Assembly (NCBI GenBank): GCA_013368315.1
Contig: JAACJM010000076.1
Span: forward strand, 186,001-250,000
Length of the DNA stretch: 64,000 nucleotides
Direction: 5' to 3'
Source of the DNA: Tetrapyrgos nigripes
Taxonomy: Eukaryota > Basidiomycota > Agaricomycetes > Agaricales > Campanellaceae
Part shown: piece after piece, positions 1-12,700 of the stretch
Layout: each line of letters begins with the position of its first letter
Numbering within the stretch: the first letter of the stretch is position 1
Translations under genes and position numbers: made by a program
The notes under the pieces: generated by a model
Seen by the model: only the letters and a program-made list of their open reading frames with translations
What the model was told of the DNA's origin: nothing
Databases searched by the model: none

Positions 1-3000
1 ACTCTGATATTCGGAAGCCAGTTCCAGAAAGAGAAGGGCGGTGGTATAGGCGCCGCATGCGATCGCATTTCGTGCAAGCAATAAATAGTCCAAATTCAAC
101 CATTTGTCATGAGCGAGTGGATCAGTCGAGCTGCGATTTATGTGGCGTAGATGTAACACTACGTCGATGATGGACCTGCGACAGGGCACACTGGCATGCT
201 CTGAGGACAAGATACTGCTGAAGTACGTCGACAATGTGGTATAACGAGATTGAGCAATGTCTTCACCATCTGGCGGACTTTGTAGCACAGTTTGTACAAG
301 CCGAGGCAGAATGAGTTCTGCAAAAGTGGCTTGAGAGTGTAGAATATCCGACAACTGTGCGAACAATGGATTGGAGGCGGAAAGAATGTCTGCAAGCAAA
401 GTCGAAATCGCCCCTATCCATACTGGGAAGTCAGCTGATGTGCCGGTATACACTTCTGAGTTGAGAACTACAGAAAGATCAGAGGAAGACTGAGAGGATT
501 GAGCGACATGAGTAACGTGATAACGCTCCAGATACTGGACTTCATCTCGGTATTCATCCGGAGCACTTTGCACGGGACGTAAAGTAGAATTCGATACCGA
601 CATGATAGACCGGAGGGTGTTGTATGCGCTATGACGAGAAATTGCATTTTCGCTTTCCAGCATGTAGAGCAGTGTTTGCAGAATGAAATCTGCAGGGCTC
701 AGAGTCAACTCCTTTTCGCGGTCCTTCCGACGGTTCCTGCTGTGTTGGCTAGAGGGCATCAGTTGTTCGTTACCGAAACTGCTGACGGAACCTTTGTGGA
801 ACACAAGGAGATCCGCAAAAGCGTGGACATCCTCTGGACGTAGTTGGCCTCTCGAAGGTATGCACTCCTTCAGGCGCCAGAAATGGGTTTCAGCAAATTG
901 AGACTTATCATAAATCTTTCTGCTTGTTTGGCTTCGGAGTTGACGGACGAGACGAAATTTGTTCGACTTGATGTGGCTATCGTTTAGAACCTTGGAAAGG
1001 CTATCCGGAGTGATGTCGGAGTACAATGGTGAAAGCAGTTGCGAAGGCTGATGTGGCCAAGCGGAAAGTGCAAAACGAAGTTGGCTGTGAAGGCTCTTCT
1101 GCTCAGAGAGACGAAATACCTGATTGTCTATCCAAGCCAGAAGTGAGGTACCCATCTCCGCTAACAGTGTGTCGTCAATGGCTTGTGAATAATCATAACA
1201 CTGGCCAGAGACACGGATGAGAATGTCAGGGAAGCGAGGATCCTTGATACCAAGCTTGGAATAGCGGCCGAAACACCAGTCTAATAGGGATTGTGCCGGT
1301 CGAATTAGATCGGATTGTTCCAGTAGAGCGCACCCGCCACGTATCAAGACATGCAATAACGTGGCGTCGGAGAAATCGGCGGAACGATAGGCCACCCACA
1401 GCGTAATTGCGTTGACCAGCCTGAGCTGTTCGTTCAACAAAAAGGTCGCTTGTACGTTAGCCAGAAGCGCTTGCAGAACGTGATATGTCAACGAAGTATC
1501 TCTGTCAATGGGAGCCTGTTCTGATAGCCATGATAGTGCCCGTAGAACGGTTCGAATGCCGGAGTTCGGAAGATTGGGCTCATGGAGCTCGAAATCCTCC
1601 AATGTGCGATATCTGTTCGTTGCTGAAAAAACAACTGAACTCTCTCCAGACTCATCGAACTCTTGCAGAGCTTTCACGATGGTTCCATTTGGAGTGAAAT
1701 CCTGATCGCCGAGCGTCCGCAGGACCGTTACAATTACACTGTCAAGACGTTCCCGCAACATCCCCGCTATCACTGAAAAATCTTCGACCTCCATCCTCCG
1801 GGCTACAAGATCGCCAAGCTTCTCAACGGGAAAGCAGTCATCTTCTAAAGCGAGTATAAGTTGGTAGCCTATTATGTCACCGAAACATTCTGAAAGACCC
1901 TCGCTCTTCTGCTTTTGCAGTACGTTGCAGTGCCCTTCAAAAAGCTGTAGCCCATGTTCATCACCTTGGGTGTTGAATAGTATGCTTATCGGCGACATTG
2001 CACGGAAAGTGGCACTAGCACGCTCTTTGGCATCCCGGTAACCTAGAATATGAATCGGGACGCGTAGGATATCTTGCCCGCCTATTGAAATGGTGTAGGC
2101 CAGCTGCGTGGCATAGGCCTCAAAGAGAGTGGACAAATCCTTCACACCAATGCGCTGCACAACAGCGTCGAGAACGGCATGGATATGACGATTGTAGTCC
2201 TCGGTGTGATAACAGGTTTCCAACAGATGCCAATAGGGTCCGCGCCTGACAGCAGAGCTGACGATCATGATATTCCCCAGAGACAACATCCTAGTGAGCA
2301 TTTGTTCGAATCTGAATATAAAATCAGCCTGCAACAATCAACCTGATTATAAGGGCCACCACTCACTGCTCAAGACGGGTTGTGTAAGAAGTTCTGACAG
2401 CGTGGTACAGCTCCATAGGAGACTTGTATACTTTTTTCGTCGCCTCGAACATATCTGCTACAAGAGACGCTGCTCTGAATCGTACCCTGATATCGACGTC
2501 TGAGCTAAGCCCTGCAAGCAGCTGCACTGGTCGAAGTCTTTCTTTCCCGTCCTTCACGGCAGGCCACTGACTCCCATGCGGGTCTCGTGCTACATATTTG
2601 CCAAATAAACGTGCAAGCTTGTCGCGAACGATCCAATTTGGGAGATTACCGGAGTGTAGTTTTTTGGAGAACCATCGACAGAGTTGGGTAAATTGTTCTG
2701 CAACGTCCTCTTCAAGAGCACCTGAAACCCACAAATGCAGAGTGGAGTCCAGGAATTGGATTGTCAGCGAATGGAGATTCTCACTCCGAGAATAAAACTT
2801 GTCTCCGAGTAGAACCCCCAGTTCGTTCAGGAACGCCTCAACATTATTTGGTGACAGACTGAAAGTCTCGTTGCGGATATGGTCGACGAATATGGGAGCA
2901 ATGAGCAAGAAGATATCCGGTTCATCTTGTGCGCAACCAAGGAGGAATTCCGTCAGCTCTTTGTCCCTGGTTGCTTCGCCAGAAGTCGACTGCAAAATGG

Positions 3001-6000
3001 GAGAAACCGTGAGAAACTGGATAGAGACGGAAGCTATGGTACACAGAGAATGCTGGTCATCAAGGGCGTTGGTTTTATCGGCTGCAGCAGTCTTTATCGG
3101 AGCGAAACCATCGGCGTCGTCCACATCCATGACATCACCCGCCCCTGCAGTTGGGCCTTGTCCTGTAATGATACGAAGCAGGGCTCTCATGGTGTTGCAG
3201 ATTTCGACAGAGACGTCTTGCGCCTTGAAAAGAGATCAGTATAAGTACAAGATAAAATGAGACCACTGGAGAGTGATACGCACATCAGCGGTCTGCCAAA
3301 TAACTTTGAGGTGATCCATCCTTGATTGCTGCAGTAAATGCAGTGACGAATCGTCCAATGTAAGCGACTTCAACACGCGTGATTTGATACCAGTGCCGGG
3401 GCCAGGAGGAACCATTGCTATCCAAGGACAATCATCGTATGTCTGTAGGCCTGTCATTATTAGAGGTTCAAGGCCTAGCAGAACCAAGGCTTTCTCCTCT
3501 GTTGTCCACCGTCTATCTGAAAGGAGAGGGACGACATGCCGAATTAACTTGCAAGCTGACTGGATCACAGACCGATTCGACCTGACACCGTTCAGAACAA
3601 GAATAGATTCGAAAGAAAGGGCTGTCAAGGCCATATCCAAAGTTCGCCTAACGGCACTGGCTCGGGTGTGCGCATGAACGTTCTGCGAGTTTTGCCAGAA
3701 GTCATTAAGGGTCTCCAAGGGCTTCAGCAGGAAGGAAGAGACTTTACGCTCTTTTCCCCTTGGAGGAACCAAGTCGGCGTCTGAAGGGATAGAGGAAGCT
3801 TGCTGATTGGCTTGTTTAGCAGAGCCTGAATTCTTGTCGAATGGCGGTAGTCGGGCATAGAGTGAGAATTCTCTGATGACTCTCGTCTTCTCTTCCTGTA
3901 CCAGAGTCTGTACAACGGGGCAATCTGGTAACAGCGTCCGGCACATTAGAGAACTTCTCCTTGAGCAGGAGCTGATAGTCTCCAAAAGCAAGGCAATGTC
4001 CTTGATTGAGTAGAGTGGAGTCTCCGAGTCGTTGATACGCTCGGGACGCCAACAATCTATCAACCAAGTGAGAACCTTATCCTCAAACTGCATCCGGAAA
4101 AGCCGAACATCTTGTGAAGCAATTCGTAGACAAGTCGAGAGGAAATAACAGACGGAATCATGGGGATACGCAGGGCCTTGCACGTCAAGATCTTTCGCAA
4201 GGTTTTCTATCTCGGATAACACACGTTGATTTGGGAGGAAAGTAAGGGCAAGGGAATGATGAGTGGACTGAGAGCTGATGCAGACAAGCAGTGTCTGGGC
4301 AGTATGACTGGCAGCACGGCAGACTGCAGGGACGTTTGTGCGACGAATTGCATGCGTCCAGACTTGTTCCCAGACAGCAGACTCGTTGGAGGTTGTTGGA
4401 GAGGGGACAGATAAATCAGAGTCATCCTTCTTGGACTCAGAATGATATTCAGCGTAGGCTATCGCTGCAAAACACAGGAAGATCCAGCTTTGCACTGTGC
4501 CGTGTCCATCATCGAACGAGACCAAGTCGACCAGGGCTGTCATGATCTTTGCTTTGATCGCCTCATGCAAGACGCCCCAATGCCTGTCGATGAAAAATAA
4601 AAGAAGTTGGACATGATGCGTGCGCATGAGGGAGGAGGTGCGAGAGGAGAGTGAAAGAAGAATGGAGGATAAAGGGTTTTCGATGCGTGAGCCTTTTGCT
4701 CCGTTTCTTGACGGTGTAGCAATGGAATAGACAGATTCTGAGTGTTGGTAAAGCTTAAGAGATTCTAGTCAGCATCACATCTCTAGGCACAGAGCATAAA
4801 ACACACCTTTTCAGCACAATCCGCCTGCAGCTCAAGTACTGCCCAAGTGAGAGCTTGAGCAGAGTCAAATCTGGATCCAGCACGAAAAGTCTTCGCAACG
4901 AAGGCAGACTCCCCGTCTATAACGTCCTTCACGAATTCCCGAAGTTCTAACCTCAAACTATCCATCGATAGAGCATCGATACCCCATTTACTCTCAACTT
5001 CACCAGCCAATAACCGCCACAACTTGCGTACGCCTTCAATTGCGATACTCTGGCTCGGTCTACCATCCCCCGAAACCAGGTAAGGAAACAGGATTCGCAG
5101 AATACAGACAAGCCCTTCCTTTAACCTCTTATTCTTCGTCCCCCAAAGTCCCAGCAGACTCTGCCAACTTGCGTTAGCAAACTCTATCATCCCGTCCTTT
5201 TTGTTGAGAGAGATGTGATTCAGAGTGGTGAGAAGGACATGAAGGAAGTCGTGATGCAGGGATGTATCGGTGGGGTAGAGTTTGAGGAATCTCCGGAGAC
5301 GGCGAAGAATACCGAGGGCAATGTTATCCTCCAATATGGGAGAGCTCTTGGAGTTCATCAGGGTGCAGAGCAGGTCCATGAATGCGACCTGGTTGGTATC
5401 GACGGAATTCGAAAGATGAAGTCTTTTAGAAGTGCCAGGTGTACCGCCGCGTTTGCGCTTGTTGTTTGGTAAGACATCATCCTCGCTTTCATCGTCATCA
5501 GATAGGGAATTGTCTGCGGAAGAAGGAGAGGAATAAGGATGAGGGCGACTAGTACTGCCCGCGGGATCAGAAGGCTTCTCGGTCGGTATATCCAGTTCAG
5601 TGGACAAGGGGTCATCGAGAATGACATTAAAGCAATACTTAACCAGCTTCTGCCATGCCTCAGACTCCAATGCCAGGAGATGGTGCTCAGAAGCTACCAG
5701 ACACTTCAAAGTCTTCACGTAGTCCAGCACCACGGGTTGTACCCAAACACCTTCATGCGTCATCCCTGTGAGCAGTTTTGAGCGAAGCTTTTCCATTGTT
5801 TGCGAATTTAGAACATGTAGCGACCGCTCTGTTAGCCATCGTATGGTATTCGCGACCTCGCCGAGTCGCTTCGTTGCCGCCGCATTCTTGGGATGGTCCT
5901 TCCTCTCCAATTCAGCGATCTGAAACAAGACTGTGTATAGCGCCGACCACAGCTTGCCATCCCTTGTGTTGTTCCCCTTGTTGACACCAAAATCCTCGAC

Positions 6001-6107
6001 TTCCTGTCTTTGGCGAAAAAAGTACGAAGTGCCGCAAGGCCCTCTTTCCTGTCGGTGACTTTGTTGCTCTGGAGATCTGTGGCGAATTGTGGTAAGTCCA
6101 TGCCCAT
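1..6107 (-). CDS. TEL1: Tel1 / ATM-type PI3K-like protein kinase, N-terminal part (C-terminus beyond window)
   Basis: ATM/Tel1 is a nuclear PI3K-like serine/threonine kinase that senses double-strand breaks and maintains telomeres. The conceptual protein starts MGMDLPQFATDL and then has a TAN-like motif (SNKVTDRKEGLAALRTFF), a Tel1/ATM N-terminal hallmark. About 1,900 residues of helical-repeat-like sequence follow, and at the window edge the FAT region begins (WLNLDYLLLARNAIACGAYT). The FAT remainder, kinase and FATC domains lie beyond position 1. Introns fit at 4765-4806, about 3230-3285 (after WQTADV), and about 2307-2362, where a 55-nt intron joins LEQ to FEQMLTRMLS. The last exon is open from about 2306 to 1. 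An upstream in-frame Met at 6221 is possible, but 6107 puts the TAN motif at the usual distance. The frame slips by one base near 6000 (see findings). Upstream neighbour on the same strand: none; the CBS gene lies behind its promoter. Confidence 0.9.
5995..6010 (-). other. Apparent one-base frameshift in tel1
   Basis: Read on the minus strand, the TAN-containing frame reaches FAKDRK and then runs into unconserved sequence. The frame that continues the protein reads VEDFGVNKGNN and then LWSALYTVLFQIAE, as expected after a TAN motif. The frames differ by one base and no GT..AG intron of usable size fits without removing the TAN motif. A missing G between AAG and TCGAG would join them. Confidence 0.6.
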
Positions 6108-6817
6108 GATAGAGCGAGTGGAGAAAGAGGAAGCTACGAGTTCATCGAGGGTGACCTTTGTTGAGCCTTTGTCACGGCATTCGGGACGCGTTGTTTGCTG
6201 CTGTATCTGCTTGCCGACCACGTGGTCAGTGCCCTTTTTTAAGCGATTTTTTTTTGGTTAGGTCGACGTTTTCATGCTCTGCCAGAAACCACAATCTTAG
6301 GTGCTTTCGTCCCTTTCCCCCCCTTTTGTCCATCGCTTGCTGCAGCGTATGTCTCTTCTTCCTTATTAAGTCAACTTATCATCCTTAAAAGCCAGTTTTG
6401 CCTGGCTTGCTACGACGTGTATCTCTTCCTAAGCCCAACTTTGCATCCCTACATACTGGCCACTTTCTGCCCGGGCAGTGCTCTACTCATCCACAGCTGC
6501 TTGGTTCTGGTGATGTGCCTAGATCGTTGGACTCTGTTCCACTCTGACAATCGGAACAGATGGTCAGCCTCTAGATATACGGTCTCCTGTTTAGGTGGAG
6601 TCTTGTACGTTCTGTGGTTGCCCTACATGTTTTACTTCATGCTTCCTTCATACTACCTTCTTCATACCTAGTTCTTACTACACAGATACTTGCCTGTTGT
6701 ATACCTATGGAAATAAAGAATACATATCATGCTCTATACTGATCAGTGTGTCTATGCAAAATTATGACTATAGAACTAGAAGATGGTGAATCTAAACCGA
6801 CAACCCTCCAATGACCA
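6108..6817. other. Intergenic, tel1 promoter and CBS 3' flank
   Basis: About 710 bases between two minus-strand genes. Open frames here are short and unlike known proteins. T-rich and C/T-rich tracts around 6240-6340 fit the tel1 upstream region. I see no RNA gene or repeat. Confidence 0.5.
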
Positions 6818-8446
6818 TTACACTTTCCCGTTCACTCCACTGACCTTCATAGGGAGATCAGATTTGTGCAGCACGTTCGCAATGACATCAGCGAGCGGAG
6901 AAGGTTGTCGGGCATTCTTCAAAAACCATTCCTTTCCAATGTAGTTGCGAATTCTGTCGTCAAACATCCCAGTCAGTCAACATCACACAACAATTTTCAA
7001 GAATACTCACCCATCCGGCAACACCAACACCACATTTATACCTGGTGTCTCTGCAATTTCTCTTCCTTCTTTCGACTCCTTCAACCACTTCACCGCACCG
7101 CTCAACGCACTACCACTACTCCCTCCGACCAAAAGCCCTTCCTTCTTCATCAACAGCTGAACACCCGCAAAAGCTTCAGTATCGTTGGTCTTGATCCATC
7201 TGTCGACGTCAGCTGGATCCCGAGATAAAACATCGGGGATGAAATCGTATCCAATGCCTTCTACGACATAAGCGTCTCCCTCATGCTCCGTGTTCAATGA
7301 ATCAGGAAACGCCAAAATGCTGCCTTCCTGAAAGGGCACGTTACATGTGCATCAGTAGGACGTGAGGCCTGAAGGAAGATGAAGACTTACAGGATCAACA
7401 CCAACGATGACACAATCCTTGTTATGTTGCCTCTTCACCGCTCTGGAGATACCTGTCACTGTTCCACCCGTACCGGCACTGGCCACAACGACATCGACCT
7501 TTCCCGATGATGGCCGTTCAGCCGTCGCGGGTGTAGACACAACTGCCTCAATGATCTCCGGGCCAGTCGTCAACTCATGTGCAAGGGGGTTGTTGAGCTA
7601 CATACACGCGTTAGGTGTTAGTTTCATGTCATTTTCATGTCACGACAGGACAGGACAGCTTTTTGAACGTACGTTGCGGTATTGATCCAAAATGATACCA
7701 AAAGGTATCTCCCTTTGCAATTTCTGCGCCACACCTAGGGATCGTTAAGGAATTCAGCCACGAGGAGTGCATAGGATTGAGATTAAACTCTACCTATGTG
7801 GCTTTCGGGAGAGTCCCAAGCAGCTTCGGTGGGAGTACGGACGACTTCAGCGCCAAGTGCACGTAGAGCAGCTTCTTTCTCCTGTTAGGCAGATGCTGTA
7901 CGTCAGACACGACACGACACGAGACTAAAAACGCCCAGAGCGAGTAAGGACATACGAGAGACATCTTGTTAGGCATGCAAATTATGACAGAATACCCCTT
8001 ATCTGTAGTATTCAGTATTTGCTCATTTACACAAAGATGCGTTGGCTGTATACCTTGATCGCGCAGGCCATAGCAAGGCCAATACCTTTAGTGTTATTTA
8101 GTGGCGTCAGCAAGCCTATCCGTTTATAGCGGCTCGAAGCGTACCTGTATTCCCGGATGTAGGCTCGATAACCACACTCTTCCCTGGTATCAGCTTTCCC
8201 TCTTTCTCAGCAGCTTCAACCATTGCTTTCGCAATGCGGTCTTTCACAGAACCCCCAGCAGACATGTACTCGACCTTTCCCACTGTAGGCGTTATGTCTC
8301 TGTCAGTCCATGGAGAGGTGACACCTCACGACGTGGCATAACTTACATAGATTACACTTGAGGCCATAATGCTCGGAAAGCCGAGACAGACGTATAAGTG
8401 GAGTATTGCCAACGGCGTCAAGAGCACTGTTGAGTACTTTGGGCAT
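6818..8446 (-). CDS. CYS4: Cystathionine beta-synthase (PLP, fold-type II), core-only form
   Basis: It condenses serine and homocysteine to cystathionine in cytosolic transsulfuration. The start [20 protein letters not shown] is fixed by an in-frame stop just upstream. Then come the PLP-lysine motif [11 protein letters not shown], the substrate loop TSGNTG, the phosphate loop [10 protein letters not shown] and [21 protein letters not shown]. The protein ends [27 protein letters not shown], stop at 6818-6820. About eight short introns fit (for example after KCNL, SGNTG, AMACAIK, KMSL, ESHI, DQYRN, VGVDP and LPDG). GYDFIP and RNYIGKEW favour CBS over O-acetylserine sulfhydrylase, though a cysteine-synthase-like role cannot be excluded. 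There is no heme-binding N-terminus, and no C-terminal pair of regulatory CBS domains is visible before the stop. Confidence 0.87.
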
Positions 8447-8897
8447 AATGGTTGTGGTCGTAGTCGGAGTCTAAGATATCGATTCAGCGTTTTTATGGCA
8501 TCATACCAAGATCCGTGCTTGCACAAGTTACATAAGTCCTTTGCGGAAAACATTAAGAAATCAAGGGACAGCGAGTTTCATTTACTGTCAAAAAACTGAG
8601 CTTTCGTGACAGGCCGCCTTAAGTGGTGGTGGGCTTGGCTGCTCGTGTAGAAGAACGTGCCAAGAGCCCCCTATTTGCATTTCTGTTCGAACCCGAGATG
8701 AGCGACGGAGTCAACTCCATTTGGAAAAGTAGCGACACAGAGGCGCTGTTCCCGCTTCGTCGCTGAGCGACTGTGATCCCTCGGAGACGCTAGTCCATGT
8801 CAATCACCCGCAGATTGAAGACAAGTACATATACAGGTAATATACAAAAAGGAAATGATGTGTACGATGTTGTACATCAATGATACCAGAAGCTACT
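8447..8897. other. Intergenic, CBS upstream region
   Basis: About 450 bases between two minus-strand genes. It should hold the CBS promoter and the terminator of the dioxygenase-like gene. I see no further gene or repeat. Confidence 0.5.
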
Positions 8898-9537
8898 CTA
8901 GGCTTTCATCATTTCTATATTCAACGGCCAAGATTTGCCCATCCAGATTGCAAGCTCCGAATGGTCCTTGTAGGGATTACCGGTGTTAGGATGTATGAGC
9001 ACGCTAGAAGGAGAGTTGGTCAAGGATAGACGGGGCAAAACATGGACCTACGACAAGGGTCCGCGATTTACGGCCAACCAGGAGAAAAAGGCGCCGGTCT
9101 GGTGCGGGGTGAAGACGTTCACTTCGAACATTGCGACTGGATGGGGGCCCACGGGTTTGTCCCAAAAGCGATATATGCGCAACTGACCCATCAAATGAGG
9201 ACAGATTGGATAGGATAGATTGATGTCACCACCTCTGGAAACTCCCTCCTGATTCTCTCATGCAGGGCCTTTGCATACTCGAGTTGGTCCTTAACAGTCT
9301 GCATGTAATAAACTAAAAACATCAGAAGGGAAGCGACCCGAAGAATGCTAGCCTACTGTGAAAGTCAAAGCCATTGTTGTTCTTGTCGAGTGGATCGACA
9401 AATGCGTCGTATGCAGGACTGAGAGAAGCCTGCTGGCCTGGGTGAAGATTTACCAGAGACTTCCCGTCGGCATTGATGGCGTCAGGGAGCGGGGAGGCGT
9501 TTTCATAGCCAGCGAGAGGAGAAGGATAGTTTTGCAT
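8898..9537 (-). CDS. DOPA 4,5-dioxygenase-like protein
   Basis: Small cytosolic extradiol-type dioxygenase family. The Amanita muscaria member cleaves the L-DOPA ring in betalamic-acid pigment synthesis; most fungal members have unknown substrates. Start MQNYPSPLAGYENASPLPDA; an in-frame stop lies just upstream. Family blocks: NNNGFDFHS; then, after a short intron, YAKALHERIRREFPE; LRIYRFWDKPVGPHPVAMFE; VNRGPLS joined through an intron to VLIHPNTGNPYKDHSE; and IWMGKSWPLNIEMMKA before the stop at 8898-8900. The histidines of HFD-, PHP-, HPNTG- and KDH-type positions are present. Introns fit after DFHS, after REFPE and after GPLS. It is divergent from the RING-PH-vWA gene across 180 bases. The family call is firm, the substrate is not. 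Confidence 0.87.
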
Positions 9538-9718
9538 GAAGAAAGATTAGCGGCTACGGAGGCTAAGCTTGAAACGGCATGGTTACAATCACGAGAACAA
9601 AGGGCGTGGGATGAGAATGCAAAGGGGGATTTGACATTTGGACCAGTTTTGTGGTCGGCAAGCTCGAGGACAGGGCTCTAAAAGAGGTTGAAGGCCTCTA
9701 GCAGAGCGCAGGACTTCT
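9538..9718. promoter_or_regulatory. Shared divergent promoter
   Basis: Only about 180 bases separate the start codons of the minus-strand dioxygenase-like gene and the plus-strand RING-PH-vWA gene, so both must draw promoter elements from this stretch. No clear TATA box is visible. Confidence 0.5.
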
Positions 9719-12700
9719 ATGCAACCAGCGACACCAAGGGGCAATTGGTACACACGCTCCAGCAGAAAAGACGCTCCTGATTCAATCTCCCATCATCAAC
9801 TGCATCAAGAACCCTCCATCCCGTCCAGTCCTACTTTCTTGCAACCACGCAGCCCCCCTTCCGTTCCGAATTCCTCAAAGGCCTCTTTGAGGTCCTTCAA
9901 TTCCGTCTTTCGAAAACCGAATAAGGCTCCTTCCGTATTATCGGCTCGTTCCGACACATCCCACTCTGCTTCCGACTCGGGCTCTCATCCTTTTGTTAGC
10001 ATGCATGTCCCTCCCATCCCCGTAGTCTCCAATGCAGAGCATCCAGAGGAAGAGGAAGACTGCCCAGTCTGTCTCGAACCCCTCAGCTTCAGCTTCAGGC
10101 TTCCCGGCGAAAAGCCCCATATTGTTCCAGAGTGTGGACATGCTCTTCACGAGGTTCGTTCTCTCCCTTTTTCTTTTCAGCCATCCTCATCATTTTGCAG
10201 GCTTGCTTCACGGCTGTCTATGGCCCTCCTCCTAGTCAAGCAAAAAATGCAATTCCTCGAAAGTCCAACCTCGGTGTATGTGGTGTGTGTCGACGTCCTA
10301 TGAAGGTCGGTGATGGCGATGGCGGAAAGTCCAACAGTTCGTGGTTGCTTCCATATCTTCCTTCTTCCGTCTAACCGCGTTCTAGAACTCGCGGCCTTGA
10401 CTGGTATGGGTGACTCCAACGGCTCTTCCAATTACCCTGGTCGTGAGACACCCACAGCCCGCCGCCGAGGTGCTCCTACACAGAACCAACGTCCCTTTGA
10501 CCCCAACGAAGACGACCCTCTTGATCACACTAGCTCGGTCAAGTCTGGTCCCAACGACAACTCCCATTACATCGTCGCTCCTTCCATCCAAGTCCGCCCA
10601 GAATTTTCTTCCCTCACCCGAACCCAAGACGTCAATCAACCATTAACATGTATAGTCGTCATCGAGCTCCCCGGGAAGCGTGCCCACGGGCCTGTACCTG
10701 GACCTGCACCGATAGACACTTACAATAACAGACAACGCGACGGCAGTGGGCACTCTTCCCCTCCTGGCAGGCGGTTACAAAGCCAGTCATCGTACTCTCA
10801 GCTACAAGGCTCCGATTCAGCATCTTTTCAGGGCAGGATCAATATGGGTCCTACTCTGGTCAACATGAACGTTCTTCGCCGGTTGTTCACGAGGAAGAGT
10901 CACCCTTCAACGCCATCACAGAAGATCTGAGGAATCGCATCATTGATTGGAAAGGTCATCCACTGTCGGACCTTGGACCCTTGCAGATGTACGATCTTCT
11001 TTCAGTACGTAGAGACTCTCTGGTACGAGAGTTCTATGTCTACCTGTTCAAGGAGGCCCTCATATGTGTCGTCGAGGAGAAGAAGCGCTCCCTAGGCAGG
11101 CTTCTCTCCAATGCATCCTCAGGGTTTGGGGAGTCAGGCTCAACGCCTTCATCTGCTCAATCCAAGGGTGTTCTACGTCTCAAAGGCCGAATATACGTTC
11201 GACATATCAAGAACGTCACGGCATCGTCCGCAGCAGGTGAAATGTCTCTCACCATAGATATGGAAGACGAATTGGCTTCGTTCATTCTCATCTTCAAGGA
11301 CCGCGCATCCTTGGAGTCGTGGAGAAGCACTATACAGGGTCTTGTAAACATGTTCCAGTCACAGAATCCTTCCTTCCAGCAACAGCAACAGCAGGAGGAG
11401 ATGCGGAATCTGGAGATGGAAGAATTTGGTGGTAATTCCAAAGCGATGCGTATGCTCAGCGGGAGCACTGCCACGACAGTTAGCAGCACTGCAGATAGCC
11501 TGCTACACAACGGATCCACTAGGTCTTCTTCGACATCTCATGGGTCTATGGCACAACGACCTCATCAGATGCAGCACAAGTTATCCACTCTTGGAGAGGC
11601 CGACGAAATGAACAACTACGATTCACCGACCGGTTTAGTCACTCCCTATACTAGCGCCGGGCCATCCAATTCCCTCACGCCTCTTCCTCATCCCGCTATG
11701 GATCTCATCATGGTCATCTCTCTCCCGCCGGCATCAGCAGTTCCTAGTACAGCACAACTCAAAATTCGTGTCATCAAAACCACTCTTGATTTCATCCTTC
11801 ATTCCTTGGGCCAGAAGGACCGTTTGAGTCTTGTGACGTTTGAAGTTGGTGTTGGAGGACGGGTTAGGAAGACGCCGTTCCTTAGTGTCTCTAAAGCTCA
11901 GAGTAAAGCGAGATTAGAAAGGTTCATTGAGGAGTTGGGGCAACGCCACGGGAATGACGCTGATGGAATGGGTTCCGGTCAAGGACAGGATGAGTTTGCT
12001 GTTCGGGTTAGCAAGGACGAGAAGACGGACGTTGTGACTGCTGTCAATCACGGTGAGTTCTTAGGTTGTTTCGAGAGAAACATTGCTAAAGTCTTTTGTA
12101 GGTCTGGATGTTGTGCTGCAGCGTAAAGCTCGCAATCCTACCTCCGGCATGATTCTCGTCAGTGATGCTGCAGACAGTACACGACGAGCACAAATGGATC
12201 TTGTCCTTGCTCGTGCAGAAGCTGGCAATGTCCCCATCCACTCTTTTGGTTATGGTCGTTCTCATGATCCTGCTTCCCTATGGCTCATGTCCAACCATAC
12301 TTCTGGCACATACACCTTCGTCAAGGATTGGTACGATCTCCGAGACAGCGTTGCCGGATGTGTGGGAGGCATGATGTCCATCGGTCTGCTCAACATGAAG
12401 CTTCACATGAAGATTGTCGACGGGAACCGTTTCCGCATTCGCAAAGTCTCAGGAGGACCAAGCTCCATTCTCGCTTCAGATGGACAGAACGTTGATGTTG
12501 ACGTTGGCGAACTTCGATATGGAGAGCGAAAAGAAATGCTTATCGAGCTTGAGTTGGACAATTCGGATGTCCAGCAGAAGCTTGCCAGGTCGTCCAATGG
12601 TGCCTACAAGGACCGTTCACTCAACGCCACCGATCGTTTCGTACAGAGTATGGGACTTGATGCTCTTGCCATCGATGATGGGTCCGATTTTGCCGATGGG

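Noticed and set aside
8611..8700. tRNA-like GTTCGAACC sequence
   Set aside because: The T-loop-like stretch lacks a pairing acceptor stem and A-box at the right spacing.
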